In this document: piece after piece, positions 18,059 to 25,824 of the stretch
How the letters are laid out: the number at the start of each line of letters is the position of its first letter
Numbering within the stretch: position 1 is the stretch's first letter
Assembly (NCBI RefSeq): GCF_030525845.1
Contig: NZ_JAUNDY010000019.1
Coordinates: forward strand, 1 to 34,640
Length of the DNA stretch: 34,640 nt
From: Moraxella sp.
GTDB taxonomy: Bacteria > Pseudomonadota > Gammaproteobacteria > Pseudomonadales > Moraxellaceae
Direction: 5' to 3'
Made by a program: the position numbers and the translations under genes
The notes under the pieces: model-generated
Told to the model about the DNA's origin: nothing
Seen by the model: only the letters and a program-made list of their open reading frames with translations
Databases searched by the model: none

Positions 18059-19444
18059 TTAACCATGATAAATCCCCACCACTTTCCCCACCACAATAAT
18101 CGCAGGGGCAGGCAAATTAGCAGTCGCTTGTTTTTCCACAATATTACCCAAATCCCCCACCAATACTTTTTGGGTTGGTAGGCTTGCGTGCGAAATAATC
18201 GCCACAGGCGTATCGCTTGGCAAATCGGGCGTTAAACTTGCCACCACCTTATCAAGGGCGTGCAAGCCCATATAAAACACCAGCGTTTCATCGGCTTGAT
18301 AAGTGCTTTTTAGACCGTCAAAAGTCTCGCCCCCTGCTTTTTGTGAACTGGTATAGCACCCCGTCAAAAACCGCACGCTCGTTGCCACGCCCCGATGTGT
18401 GAGCGGAATGCCCGCACCGCTTGCCCCTGCTAGGCTGGCACTGATGCCCGCCACGATTTGATAGGGTACACCAGCCGCTTGGCACGCAAGCATTTCTTCG
18501 CCCCCACGCCCAAAAATAAAGGGGTCTCCGCCTTTTAGGCGTAACACTCGCTTGCCTTGTTTTGCCAAATCCACGAGCATCTGATTGATTTCATCTTGGC
18601 TTTTGGCGTGGCACGAGCGTTTTTTACCCACAAAAATCTTGTCGCTATCACGGCGACACAAATCCAAAATCTCATCAGACACCAAAGCGTCATACAGCAC
18701 AATGTCCGCTTGTTGCATTAATCGCAATGCCTTAAAAGTTAATAAATCAGGCGAACCTGCTCCTGCTCCGACAATATAGACTTCGCCTTGACTGTGATTG
18801 GTTTTTTCAAAATCGGATAACGCTTTTTGTAATTCATCAATATTAATATTGTGATTACCTGCAAATACGCCCACGCCATTTAAATTTTCGCCAAAAATCT
18901 TTTCCCAAAACTTGCGTCTGGCATTGACATTGGGCAATCGCTCTTTAATGGTGTCTCTAAATTCGCCCGCCACTTGTACCAATTTGCCGATATTGCTTGG
19001 CAATACGCTTTCTATTTTGGCACGAATCAGGCGAGCCAGTACAGGAGAATTGCCATTTGACGAAATACCCACCGTAATCGGATTTCTGTCCACAATCGCA
19101 GGAAAAATAAAATCGCACAATTCTGGCGTATCTACCACATTAACAGGAATGTTTAAAATTTTGCAATCTTGATAAATTTGACGGTTTAAATCATTATCAT
19201 CAGTAGCAACAATACAAAATACAAAGTCTGAATTTAAATCTGACTTATCATAAGATTTAATTATCAATTTATGATTATCATCTTTTAATAAGTGTGTTAA
19301 CTCATCATCAATATTTTTGGCAATGACGGTGATATTTGCCCCTGCCGATTTTATGAGCGCGGCTTTACGAATGGCGACTTCGCCCCCGCCAATGATTAAC
19401 ACGGAGTGATTTTGTAAATTAAAAAATAGGGGCAAGGTGTTCAT
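18059..19444 (-). CDS. cysG: Siroheme synthase (multifunctional CysG)
   Basis: 461 residues with two fused parts. Residues 1 to about 205 are the precorrin-2 dehydrogenase/sirohydrochlorin ferrochelatase (NAD-binding VLIIGGGEVAIRKA near 14-27). Residues from about 216 are the SAM-dependent uroporphyrinogen III methyltransferase (VYIVGAGAGSPDLLTFKA, LRLKGGDPFIFGRGGEE). It makes siroheme, the prosthetic group of the sulfite reductase CysI encoded at 28273-29967 on the same strand. Length agrees with E. coli CysG (457). AAAGGAT precedes ATG 19444. The crRNA-like element at 19602-19636 lies upstream on the same strand. Confidence 0.96.
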   Translation of the reverse strand: MNTLPLFFNLQNHSVLIIGGGEVAIRKAALIKSAGANITVIAKNIDDELTHLLKDDNHKLIIKSYDKSDLNSDFVFCIVATDDNDLNRQIYQDCKILNIPVNVVDTPELCDFIFPAIVDRNPITVGISSNGNSPVLARLIRAKIESVLPSNIGKLVQVAGEFRDTIKERLPNVNARRKFWEKIFGENLNGVGVFAGNHNINIDELQKALSDFEKTNHSQGEVYIVGAGAGSPDLLTFKALRLMQQADIVLYDALVSDEILDLCRRDSDKIFVGKKRSCHAKSQDEINQMLVDLAKQGKRVLRLKGGDPFIFGRGGEEMLACQAAGVPYQIVAGISASLAGASGAGIPLTHRGVATSVRFLTGCYTSSQKAGGETFDGLKSTYQADETLVFYMGLHALDKVVASLTPDLPSDTPVAIISHASLPTQKVLVGDLGNIVEKQATANLPAPAIIVVGKVVGIYHG

Positions 19445-19488
19445 ATTATCCTTTTAAGCAAGCAACGATGGCAAAATGATTATGGCGA

Positions 19489-19517
19489 ATTTTAAGACAT
19501 TCACCCCATAAAACCAA
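19489..19517 (-). promoter_or_regulatory. Candidate promoter of cysG
   Basis: On the minus strand TTGGTT (19512-19517), a 17-nt spacer and TAAAAT (19489-19494), 45 nt before the cysG ATG. The -35 match is only moderate. If used, cysG would not depend on a transcript passing through the solitary repeat at 19602-19636. Confidence 0.45.
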
Positions 19518-19578
19518 TTTACAAAATGGAATATGCTTAGGCAAATATGCGGTATTTGTCAAAAATAATTCAACAACC

Positions 19579-19636
19579 ACACAAAACATACAATACAACC
19601 AATCTACAAGAGTAGAAATTAAAAAGGTCGTTAGAC
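19579..19636 (-). ncRNA. Solitary CRISPR-repeat RNA, candidate CreR-type autorepressor guide of Cas12a
   Basis: The minus strand at 19636-19602 reads GTCTAACGAC, CTTTTT, then AATTTCTACTCTTGTAGAT. It is a 35-nt relative of the 36-nt array repeat with one base missing and a few changes, all outside the handle stem: TCTAC and GTAGA are kept and only the loop changes (TATT to TCTT). There is no second repeat, so it is not an array. The bases that follow (19601 downwards) begin TGGTTGTATTGTATG. The first nine equal plus-strand 19863-19871, and TTTA, a Cas12a PAM, stands immediately before that match, near the cas12a promoter. Known crRNA-like regulators (CreA/CreR) combine a degenerate repeat with a short seed match to a cas or toxin promoter, giving binding without cleavage. 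Function is inferred. Confidence 0.8.
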
Positions 19637-19691
19637 CATTAAAGATGAGAATTACTTTCAAATATAACTAGCCAATTCCTCTTTTTTTGCC

Positions 19692-19700
19692 ATTATAACA
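19692..19700 (-). promoter_or_regulatory. Extended -10 promoter for the solitary-repeat RNA
   Basis: On the minus strand TGTTATAAT is a consensus -10 (TATAAT, 19692-19697) with TG extension. Transcription would start near 19685, about 50 nt ahead of the solitary repeat, and run toward cysG. The -35 is weak. Confidence 0.55.
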
Positions 19701-19858
19701 AAAATCATTGCAAAAATCAGTACGGATTTTTCGGTCCAACCACGACCACAAAAGATTTTGGCGTATAGACACCGCTACATCCAAACTAAATTTTTCTTAA
19801 AATTATTATAAAAATCAATATATTATATAATTTTAAGCCAATGTACATAACATCATCT

Positions 19859-19871
19859 TTTATGGTTGTAT
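19859..19871 (+). promoter_or_regulatory. Candidate Cas12a-guide target site: TTTA PAM plus 9-nt seed match
   Basis: TTTA (19859-19862) is followed by TGGTTGTAT (19863-19871), identical to the first nine guide bases after the solitary repeat at 19602-19636, in the orientation Cas12a requires. Beyond position 9 the match breaks down. The site is about 20 nt upstream of the best -35 of cas12a. Confidence 0.7.
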
Positions 19872-19891
19872 GTATTATTTTAAAAAAATTA

Positions 19892-19920
19892 TTGAAAGCG
19901 ACAATTTTTTCTGCTAGACT
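19892..19920 (+). promoter_or_regulatory. Candidate promoter of cas12a
   Basis: TTGAAA (19892-19897, 5/6 to consensus), a 17-nt spacer and TAGACT (19915-19920, 4/6) lie 32 nt before the cas12a ATG. Alternative -10-like sequences are TATTAT at 19873-19878 and TATAAT at 19826-19831; all would be within reach of a complex bound at 19859-19885. Confidence 0.6.
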
Positions 19921-19952
19921 GATTAAAGCCTCATTACTATTAAGGATTTACC

Positions 19953-22900
19953 ATGCTATTCACGCACTTCACTCAACAGTACCCACTTTCTAAAACCCTG
20001 CGTTTTGAGCTCAAACCAATCGGAAAAACCCTGCAACATATCCAAGCTAAAAACTTTTTAGAAAAAGATGCTACCCTTGCTGAAAGTTATCAACAAATCA
20101 AGCCAATTCTTGATGAGTATCATCGTGATTTTATTGAGCAAGCATTAAATGGTGTGGAGTTATCGACATTGGCAGACTTTCAAAGTCATTATTTAACACT
20201 CAAACAAAATAAAAATGATGATAAGTTGCGTAAAGCTCTAGAAAAATCACAAGAGCAATTACGCAAAGCCATCGTTAAACAATTTAAAAAAGACGACAAA
20301 ACCAAAGCTTTATTTGAAAGGCTGTTTGCCAAAGAATTGTTTGGTAGTCATAAAGAATATGGCAGTTTAGTCAAATGGATCATCCAAAAAGAAGGAGAGC
20401 AATCGCAAAAGATTGCCCTTATACAACAGTTTATCGGTTTTACCACTTATTTTACAGGTTTTTATGAAAACCGTAAAAATCTTTATAGTGATGAAGCCAA
20501 GCATACGGCGATTGCTTATCGCTTGATTCACGAAAATTTACCACGCTTTGTGGATAACATTCAGATTTTAAGCCAGATTAAAGACAAATATGCTGATTTA
20601 TATCAACAGCTTAATCAATTAGACAATAAAATCACCAGTTCTTTTGATGGTTTTAATATTGACGATTTATTGGGTGTTAATTTTTATAATCGTCTTTTGA
20701 CCCAATCTGGTATCACAGCTTATAATGCGTTATTAGGTGGGAAAGTTTTGGATGATGATACAAAGCTACAAGGCATTAATGAGTCAATCAACCTTTTTAA
20801 TCAAAAGAACAAGACTAAAATCGCCAAATTAAAACCTTTACACAAACAGTTATTAAGTGATAAACAAAGCCTATCATTTTTACCGCCAAAGTTTCATGAT
20901 GACAATGAAGTTTGTACTGCAATTAATGAATTTTATCGCGGCTATCACGACAGTTTTTCCAAAATTGAGATCTTATTAAACGATATTCAAAAATACGATT
21001 TAACTGGGGTTTATATTCATCATGGGCAATTAACACATATCTCACATACATTGTATGGTAATTTTAATATCATCAATCAGACATTATCCGATTATTATAG
21101 CAATTTCATTAATACTGAGTTTAATACCAAACTTGCCAAAGCAACAAAAGACAGTGTCAAAGACAAATTACTCAAAGAGCGAGAGAAATTCATCAAATCC
21201 GAGCATAGTATTGCCGTTTTGGAACAAGCAATCAAGGCGTATTGTCAAAATAAAGATGATGTTGAATTTGTTTCTATTGCCGATTATTTTGCAGAATTCA
21301 CCATTCAAATTGATGATAAAAAATTATCAATCATCAAAGACATTGATAATAAATTTAGCACCATTAAAGGCTTTGTTGAAAAAGAATATCCAATAGGCGA
21401 ATGTACTTTTTATAAGCACAAAAAATCCCAAGACATCATCAATCTAAAACTATTTTTGGATAGTGTGATGACATTGATACACTTTATCAAACCGTTAGCA
21501 ATTGGCAATGATACAGGTTTAAATGAAGACAAGTCATTTTATGGTGAGTTTACGCCTTTATATGATGAATTAAAGCAATTTACTTCGCTTTACAATAAAG
21601 TGCGTGATTATATTTCACAAAAAGCCTTTGATACTGAGAAATACAAGCTCAATTTTGATAATGCTCAATTTTTAAATGGTTGGGATTTAAATAAAGAAAA
21701 AGATAATTTTGGCATTATCTTGCAAAAAAATGGTAATTATTATTTGGCGATTTTGGATAAAGACCATAAAAAAGTCTTTGAACAAGCACCTATTGCCACA
21801 AGTTCAGATGTTTATCAAAAAATGGTTTATAAACAAATTGCAAATGCTGGTGCGGATATTGCTACTATCCTAAAAATAGGTGGGGAAGTCGTTAGAAAAA
21901 CCAAAGGCTTAGAAGAGTTAAAAAATCAATATTTTCCACAAGAAATTAATAGAATTAGATTATCTCAAAGTTATTCGGTATCTTCCGAAAATTTCAATAA
22001 AGATGATTTAACTAAATATATTGATTTTTACAAAGAGCTTGTTCGAGAGTATTTTTCATACTTTAACTTCACTTTCAAGGATAGCGAGCAATATAAAAGC
22101 TACCCAGAATTTATCTCTGATGTAGATAGACAAGGATATGATATTAGATTTATTGACATTGACAGCAGTTATATTGATGACTTGGTGGAGCAAGGTAAGT
22201 TATACTTGTTCCAAATTTATAATAAAGATTTTTCTGACAAGAAAGTAGAAAAATTTGGCAAAGATAATTTGCATACTTTGTATTTTAAAGCCTTGTTTAG
22301 CCCAGAAAATCTGCAAAATGTGGTTTATAAATTAAATGGCGAAGCGGAGATTTTTTATCGCAGGGCGTCATTAAATCTTGATGATGTGGCAAAACACCCT
22401 GCTGGCGAAGTGTTAAAGATGAAAAATCCAAACAATCGCAATCAAAATAAAATCGCCACGCATACTATTATTAAAGACAAACGCTATACCCAAGATAAGT
22501 TTTTATTACATATTCCCATTACAATGAATTTTGGAGTTGCTGGCACTGGTTTTAAAGAGTTTAATCGCAATGTGAATCAAACGCTCAAAAATAGTAATGA
22601 CGACATTCATATTATCGGTATTGACCGTGGCGAACGCCATTTGTTATATGTCAGCGTAATCAACCAAAAAGGCGAGATTATTGAGCAAAAATCTCTAAAT
22701 GAAATCATCAATATTGGACATAATGGTGATAAGCTTAGTGTTAATTATCACACTATTTTGGATAATAAAGAAAAAGAACGAGCCGATGCCCGTGTAAACT
22801 GGGGCGAAATTGAAAATATCAAAGAAATCAAGCAAGGCTATTTGAGCCAAGTGGTGCATTATGTCAGCCAGTTGATGATGAAATATAATGCAATCATCGT

Positions 22901-23786
22901 GCTTGAAGATTTGAATTTTGGCTTTAAGCGTGGACGATTTAAGGTTGAAAAACAAGTTTATCAAAACTTTGAAAATGCCCTGATTAAAAAGCTTAATTAT
23001 TTGGTATTAAAAGATAAAAAAGCTGATGAGTTGGGTGGGGTTAGAAATGCCTTGCAATTAGCCAATAAACTTGAAGACATTAAGGAAATCGGCAAGCAAA
23101 CGGGCTTTTTATTCTATGTGCCAGCGTGGAATACCAGTAAAATTGACCCAACGACTGGCTTTGTGGATTTATTAAAACCGCATTATGAAAGCGTAGACAA
23201 ATCCATTGAGTTTTTTAAGAAATTTAATGCCATTCGTTATAATAGTCAACATGGTTATTTTGAATTTGCCATTAACTATCAAAACTTTGGCAATAAAGCC
23301 AATGGCTCAAAAACAGATTGGGTCATTTGTTCTTATGGCGATGTGCGTTATGTTTATAATAATGCCAAGAAAACCACAGACACAATCAATGTCAATGACG
23401 GTTTAAAGGCGTTATTTGATAAACATCAAATTCATTATCAATCTGGCGATAATTTGCTTGATGAGATTTGTGCTAAACACAATAAAGATTTGTACAGTGG
23501 TCTTTGTTATTATCTAAAAGTCATGCTGTCTATGCGATATAGCAATGCTCAAACTGGTGATGATTTTATTTTATCGCCTGTGATGAATGCAAATGGCGAG
23601 TTTTTTGACAGCCGTCAAGCGGATAAATCCCTGCCAAATGATGCCGATGCCAACGGAGCGTATCATATTGCATTAAAAGGTTTATGGATTTTGGAACAAA
23701 TCAAAAATAGTGATGATGTGGATAAAGTGGATTTGTATATTCGCAATGAATACTGGTTAAAATATTCACAAAATCGCTTTAATTAA
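19953..23786 (+). CDS. cas12a: Type V-A CRISPR effector nuclease Cas12a (Cpf1)
   Basis: 1277 residues, within the normal Cas12a range (about 1230-1370). N-terminus FTQQYPLSKTLRFELKPIG is typical of the WED-I/REC start. RuvC catalytic residues are intact: Asp891 in IGIDRGERH, Glu985 in VLEDLNFGF, Asp1232 in DADANGAYHI. Residues His815, Lys824 and Lys841 have the same spacing as the crRNA-processing residues H843/K852/K869 of Francisella Cas12a, so it should mature its own crRNAs. In the PAM region NGWDLNKEKDN places Asn575 and Lys581 where AsCas12a has Ser542 and Lys548. AAGGAT precedes the ATG. Base composition is more AT-rich than the flanking gyrA-cysG region. It is followed by a terminator and then by the adaptation genes. 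A candidate autorepressor guide lies upstream. Confidence 0.98.
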   Translation: MLFTHFTQQYPLSKTLRFELKPIGKTLQHIQAKNFLEKDATLAESYQQIKPILDEYHRDFIEQALNGVELSTLADFQSHYLTLKQNKNDDKLRKALEKSQEQLRKAIVKQFKKDDKTKALFERLFAKELFGSHKEYGSLVKWIIQKEGEQSQKIALIQQFIGFTTYFTGFYENRKNLYSDEAKHTAIAYRLIHENLPRFVDNIQILSQIKDKYADLYQQLNQLDNKITSSFDGFNIDDLLGVNFYNRLLTQSGITAYNALLGGKVLDDDTKLQGINESINLFNQKNKTKIAKLKPLHKQLLSDKQSLSFLPPKFHDDNEVCTAINEFYRGYHDSFSKIEILLNDIQKYDLTGVYIHHGQLTHISHTLYGNFNIINQTLSDYYSNFINTEFNTKLAKATKDSVKDKLLKEREKFIKSEHSIAVLEQAIKAYCQNKDDVEFVSIADYFAEFTIQIDDKKLSIIKDIDNKFSTIKGFVEKEYPIGECTFYKHKKSQDIINLKLFLDSVMTLIHFIKPLAIGNDTGLNEDKSFYGEFTPLYDELKQFTSLYNKVRDYISQKAFDTEKYKLNFDNAQFLNGWDLNKEKDNFGIILQKNGNYYLAILDKDHKKVFEQAPIATSSDVYQKMVYKQIANAGADIATILKIGGEVVRKTKGLEELKNQYFPQEINRIRLSQSYSVSSENFNKDDLTKYIDFYKELVREYFSYFNFTFKDSEQYKSYPEFISDVDRQGYDIRFIDIDSSYIDDLVEQGKLYLFQIYNKDFSDKKVEKFGKDNLHTLYFKALFSPENLQNVVYKLNGEAEIFYRRASLNLDDVAKHPAGEVLKMKNPNNRNQNKIATHTIIKDKRYTQDKFLLHIPITMNFGVAGTGFKEFNRNVNQTLKNSNDDIHIIGIDRGERHLLYVSVINQKGEIIEQKSLNEIINIGHNGDKLSVNYHTILDNKEKERADARVNWGEIENIKEIKQGYLSQVVHYVSQLMMKYNAIIVLEDLNFGFKRGRFKVEKQVYQNFENALIKKLNYLVLKDKKADELGGVRNALQLANKLEDIKEIGKQTGFLFYVPAWNTSKIDPTTGFVDLLKPHYESVDKSIEFFKKFNAIRYNSQHGYFEFAINYQNFGNKANGSKTDWVICSYGDVRYVYNNAKKTTDTINVNDGLKALFDKHQIHYQSGDNLLDEICAKHNKDLYSGLCYYLKVMLSMRYSNAQTGDDFILSPVMNANGEFFDSRQADKSLPNDADANGAYHIALKGLWILEQIKNSDDVDKVDLYIRNEYWLKYSQNRFN

Positions 23787-23791
23787 ATTTA

Positions 23792-23827
23792 TAGGCTTAA
23801 TTCAAACTGGATTGAGCCTATTTTTTT
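23792..23827 (+). terminator. Intrinsic terminator between cas12a and cas4
   Basis: A 12-bp stem with two G-U pairs (TAGGCTTAATTC and GGATTGAGCCTA), a 5-nt loop and then seven Ts starts six nt after the cas12a stop. It matches the textbook form and should reduce transcription into cas4-cas1-cas2. Confidence 0.85.
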
Positions 23828-23838
23828 GGAAGAGTATT

Positions 23839-24405
23839 ATGGAATACAATGTTTTGAATATCAGTCAATTAAATGATTTTATTTTTTGCCCCTATTCCAT
23901 TTATTTGCATAATGTTTATCAAGCATTAGACGATGAACAATTTCACGACACACCGCAAGTGGCTGGCAAACAAGCACATCAAACCATTGATGAAAATACT
24001 TATAGCACCAAGAAGACAGTATTAACAGGTATGATGGTGTACTCTGAAAAATATGGGCTGATTGGCAAGATTGACCAATATTTTATACAAAGTAAAAAGT
24101 TGATTGAACGAAAGAAAAAGATTAAAACCATTTACGATGGTTATAAATTACAACTTTATGCTCAATATTTTTGTTTGATTGAGATGGGGTTTGAAATTGA
24201 ATATCTTGGATTTCATTCTATGGACGATAATAAAAATTATTACATTCCAGTTCCTGACGATAATATTATAGAATGGTTTGAAAATCACTTATATAAAATT
24301 CGCCATTATAATCCTAATTTTGTTATTCAAAATATCAATCTTAATAAATGCCAATACTGCATTTATTCTGCTTTGTGCAACCAAACAACTTTGTATGACA
24401 ATTAG
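23839..24405 (+). CDS. cas4: CRISPR-associated exonuclease Cas4
   Basis: 188 residues from ATG 23839, chosen because GGAAGAG lies just upstream (the frame is open to a TTG at 23812 inside the terminator hairpin). Four cysteines for an Fe-S cluster are present: Cys17 in FIFCPYS and Cys171, Cys174, Cys180 in the C-terminal KCQYCIYSALC. RecB-nuclease motifs are visible: GLIGKIDQY (metal-binding Asp), LIERKKK (ExK-type) and YKLQLYAQY (QxxxY). In type V-A systems Cas4 trims prespacers and selects those with a PAM, working with Cas1-Cas2. The cas1 ATG follows after nine nt. Confidence 0.95.
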   Translation: MEYNVLNISQLNDFIFCPYSIYLHNVYQALDDEQFHDTPQVAGKQAHQTIDENTYSTKKTVLTGMMVYSEKYGLIGKIDQYFIQSKKLIERKKKIKTIYDGYKLQLYAQYFCLIEMGFEIEYLGFHSMDDNKNYYIPVPDDNIIEWFENHLYKIRHYNPNFVIQNINLNKCQYCIYSALCNQTTLYDN

Positions 24406-24414
24406 GGGGTATTT

Positions 24415-25419
24415 ATGCTCAATCAAAGTGATTTAAAACACCGTCAAGTGGTGTTATTAACCAATCAAGAACTTCGTCATCTATGTATATCTCAAGGCAA
24501 TATTGTGATCAAAGATGAAAATGATGAAGTCTTAACACGCTTATCCAAAAACAAAGTATTGGCAATCATGAGTATTGGTCATATTACTTTGACTAGTATT
24601 TTAATGGATTATTGCCAAAAAAATAATATCGCTTTAATTTTAATGAATGAACGCTTACGACCAATATTATTTATGAGTCATTCTGCTGATGCTAATTTTT
24701 TATTAAGACAAAAGCAGTATTTAATGACAGAAGATTTAAAGCTTTATTTTGCAAGCCGTATTGTTCAATCCAAAATTGACGGTCATATTTTATTGCTCAA
24801 AAATATCAGGCAAAAGAATGATGAAATAAAGCAAGCAATATCCACATTGGAACAATATCGTGAACAATGCTTATCTAATCGTAATTTAAATTATCTGATG
24901 GGGATTGAAGGTAATTCAGCAAAGTTATTTTTTAAAATCCATTTTTCCAATCTTAAAAATTTGGAATGGAGGGGTAGAAAACCAAGATTAAAACTTGACC
25001 CTGTTAATGTGGTTTTGGATATGGGATATACATTGCTCTTTAATTATATTGAATGCAATTTAAAATTATTTGGTTTTGATGTCTATCAAGGGGTATTGCA
25101 TCAACTTTGGTTTAAACGTAAATCATTGGTTTGTGATTTTGTTGAGCCATTTCGCTGCATTATTGACAAACAAGTATTAACTGCTTTTAATTTGGGGAAA
25201 TTTAAAAACGAACATTTTACACAAAATAAAATGCAATATTATCTCAATAAAGAACATAATCGGAATTATAATGCAATATTAATGCAGGCTATTATTGAGC
25301 ACAAACAAGAGGTTTTTATTTATTTGCGTGAATATTATCGCCTATTTATGAAATTAAATCATAAAAATTTAGATATTGAATTTCCAGAATTTGATTTATT
25401 CTCAAAAGAGGTTAAATAA
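24415..25419 (+). CDS. cas1: CRISPR-associated integrase Cas1
   Basis: 334 residues; the catalytic integrase subunit that inserts new spacers at the leader-repeat junction. Metal-binding residues are in place: Glu165 in GIEGNSAK, His229 in GVLHQLW, and Asp241/Glu244 in SLVCDFVEPFR. AGGGGGT precedes ATG 24415, overlapping the region of the cas4 stop. It is followed after one nt by the cas2 ATG. Size and motifs match type V-A Cas1. The adaptation set cas4-cas1-cas2 looks complete and intact, so the array could still grow. Confidence 0.96.
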   Translation: MLNQSDLKHRQVVLLTNQELRHLCISQGNIVIKDENDEVLTRLSKNKVLAIMSIGHITLTSILMDYCQKNNIALILMNERLRPILFMSHSADANFLLRQKQYLMTEDLKLYFASRIVQSKIDGHILLLKNIRQKNDEIKQAISTLEQYREQCLSNRNLNYLMGIEGNSAKLFFKIHFSNLKNLEWRGRKPRLKLDPVNVVLDMGYTLLFNYIECNLKLFGFDVYQGVLHQLWFKRKSLVCDFVEPFRCIIDKQVLTAFNLGKFKNEHFTQNKMQYYLNKEHNRNYNAILMQAIIEHKQEVFIYLREYYRLFMKLNHKNLDIEFPEFDLFSKEVK

Positions 25420-25420
25420 A

Positions 25421-25690
25421 ATGATTATTGTTAGTTATGATATTAGCGATAATAAAGTGCGAACAAAATTTGCCAAATTTTTAATGGAATATGGCGACCG
25501 ACTGCAATATTCGGTGTATGAAATTCAAAATAGTGAACGCATTTTAAATATCGTTACACAAAGAATAAAACACGAATTTGAACCCTTGTTTTGCGGGGCG
25601 GATAGTGTTATAATATTCAGATTTACAGAGCGAGAAGTATTGCGTTTTGGCAATGCAGTTCATCGCGTGCAGGATTTATTGGTGTTGTGA
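25421..25690 (+). CDS. cas2: CRISPR-associated protein Cas2
   Basis: 89 residues from ATG 25421, one nt after the cas1 stop; AAAGAGG at 25405-25411 gives the ribosome-binding site. The frame is open upstream into cas1 but MIIVSYDISDNKVRTKFAKFL is the standard Cas2 start, with the conserved Asp7 of the ferredoxin-like fold. Cas2 bridges two Cas1 dimers in the integration complex. It is followed by about 134 nt of leader before the first repeat. Confidence 0.96.
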   Translation: MIIVSYDISDNKVRTKFAKFLMEYGDRLQYSVYEIQNSERILNIVTQRIKHEFEPLFCGADSVIIFRFTEREVLRFGNAVHRVQDLLVL

Positions 25691-25824
25691 TGTTTCTTGA
25701 CAACTCACAAAACAAACCTGAGTCTTCCTGCTGTGATTTTTTAGTTTTTGAGGTAAAATGAGAGAAATTTGTTTAAATTTTAACCATCATGTGACTATTT
25801 TTGGTCAATTTACCTCAAAACGGG
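25691..25824 (+). promoter_or_regulatory. CRISPR leader with 12-bp inverted repeat
   Basis: The region between cas2 and the first repeat is AT-rich. It contains a perfect inverted repeat, TTTTGAGGTAAA (25746-25757) and TTTACCTCAAAA (25809-25820), 51 nt apart, whose right arm ends four nt before the first repeat. A smaller one, TGAC (25792-25795) and GTCA (25804-25807), is nested inside. TAAAAT at 25754-25759 could be a -10 for the pre-crRNA, without a convincing -35. Confidence 0.75.

Noticed and set aside
19446-19661. 71-codon minus-strand ORF ending next to cysG
   Set aside because: It runs straight through the solitary CRISPR repeat at 19602-19636, lacks a good ribosome-binding site and resembles no protein; the sequence is better explained as the crRNA-like RNA and cysG leader.
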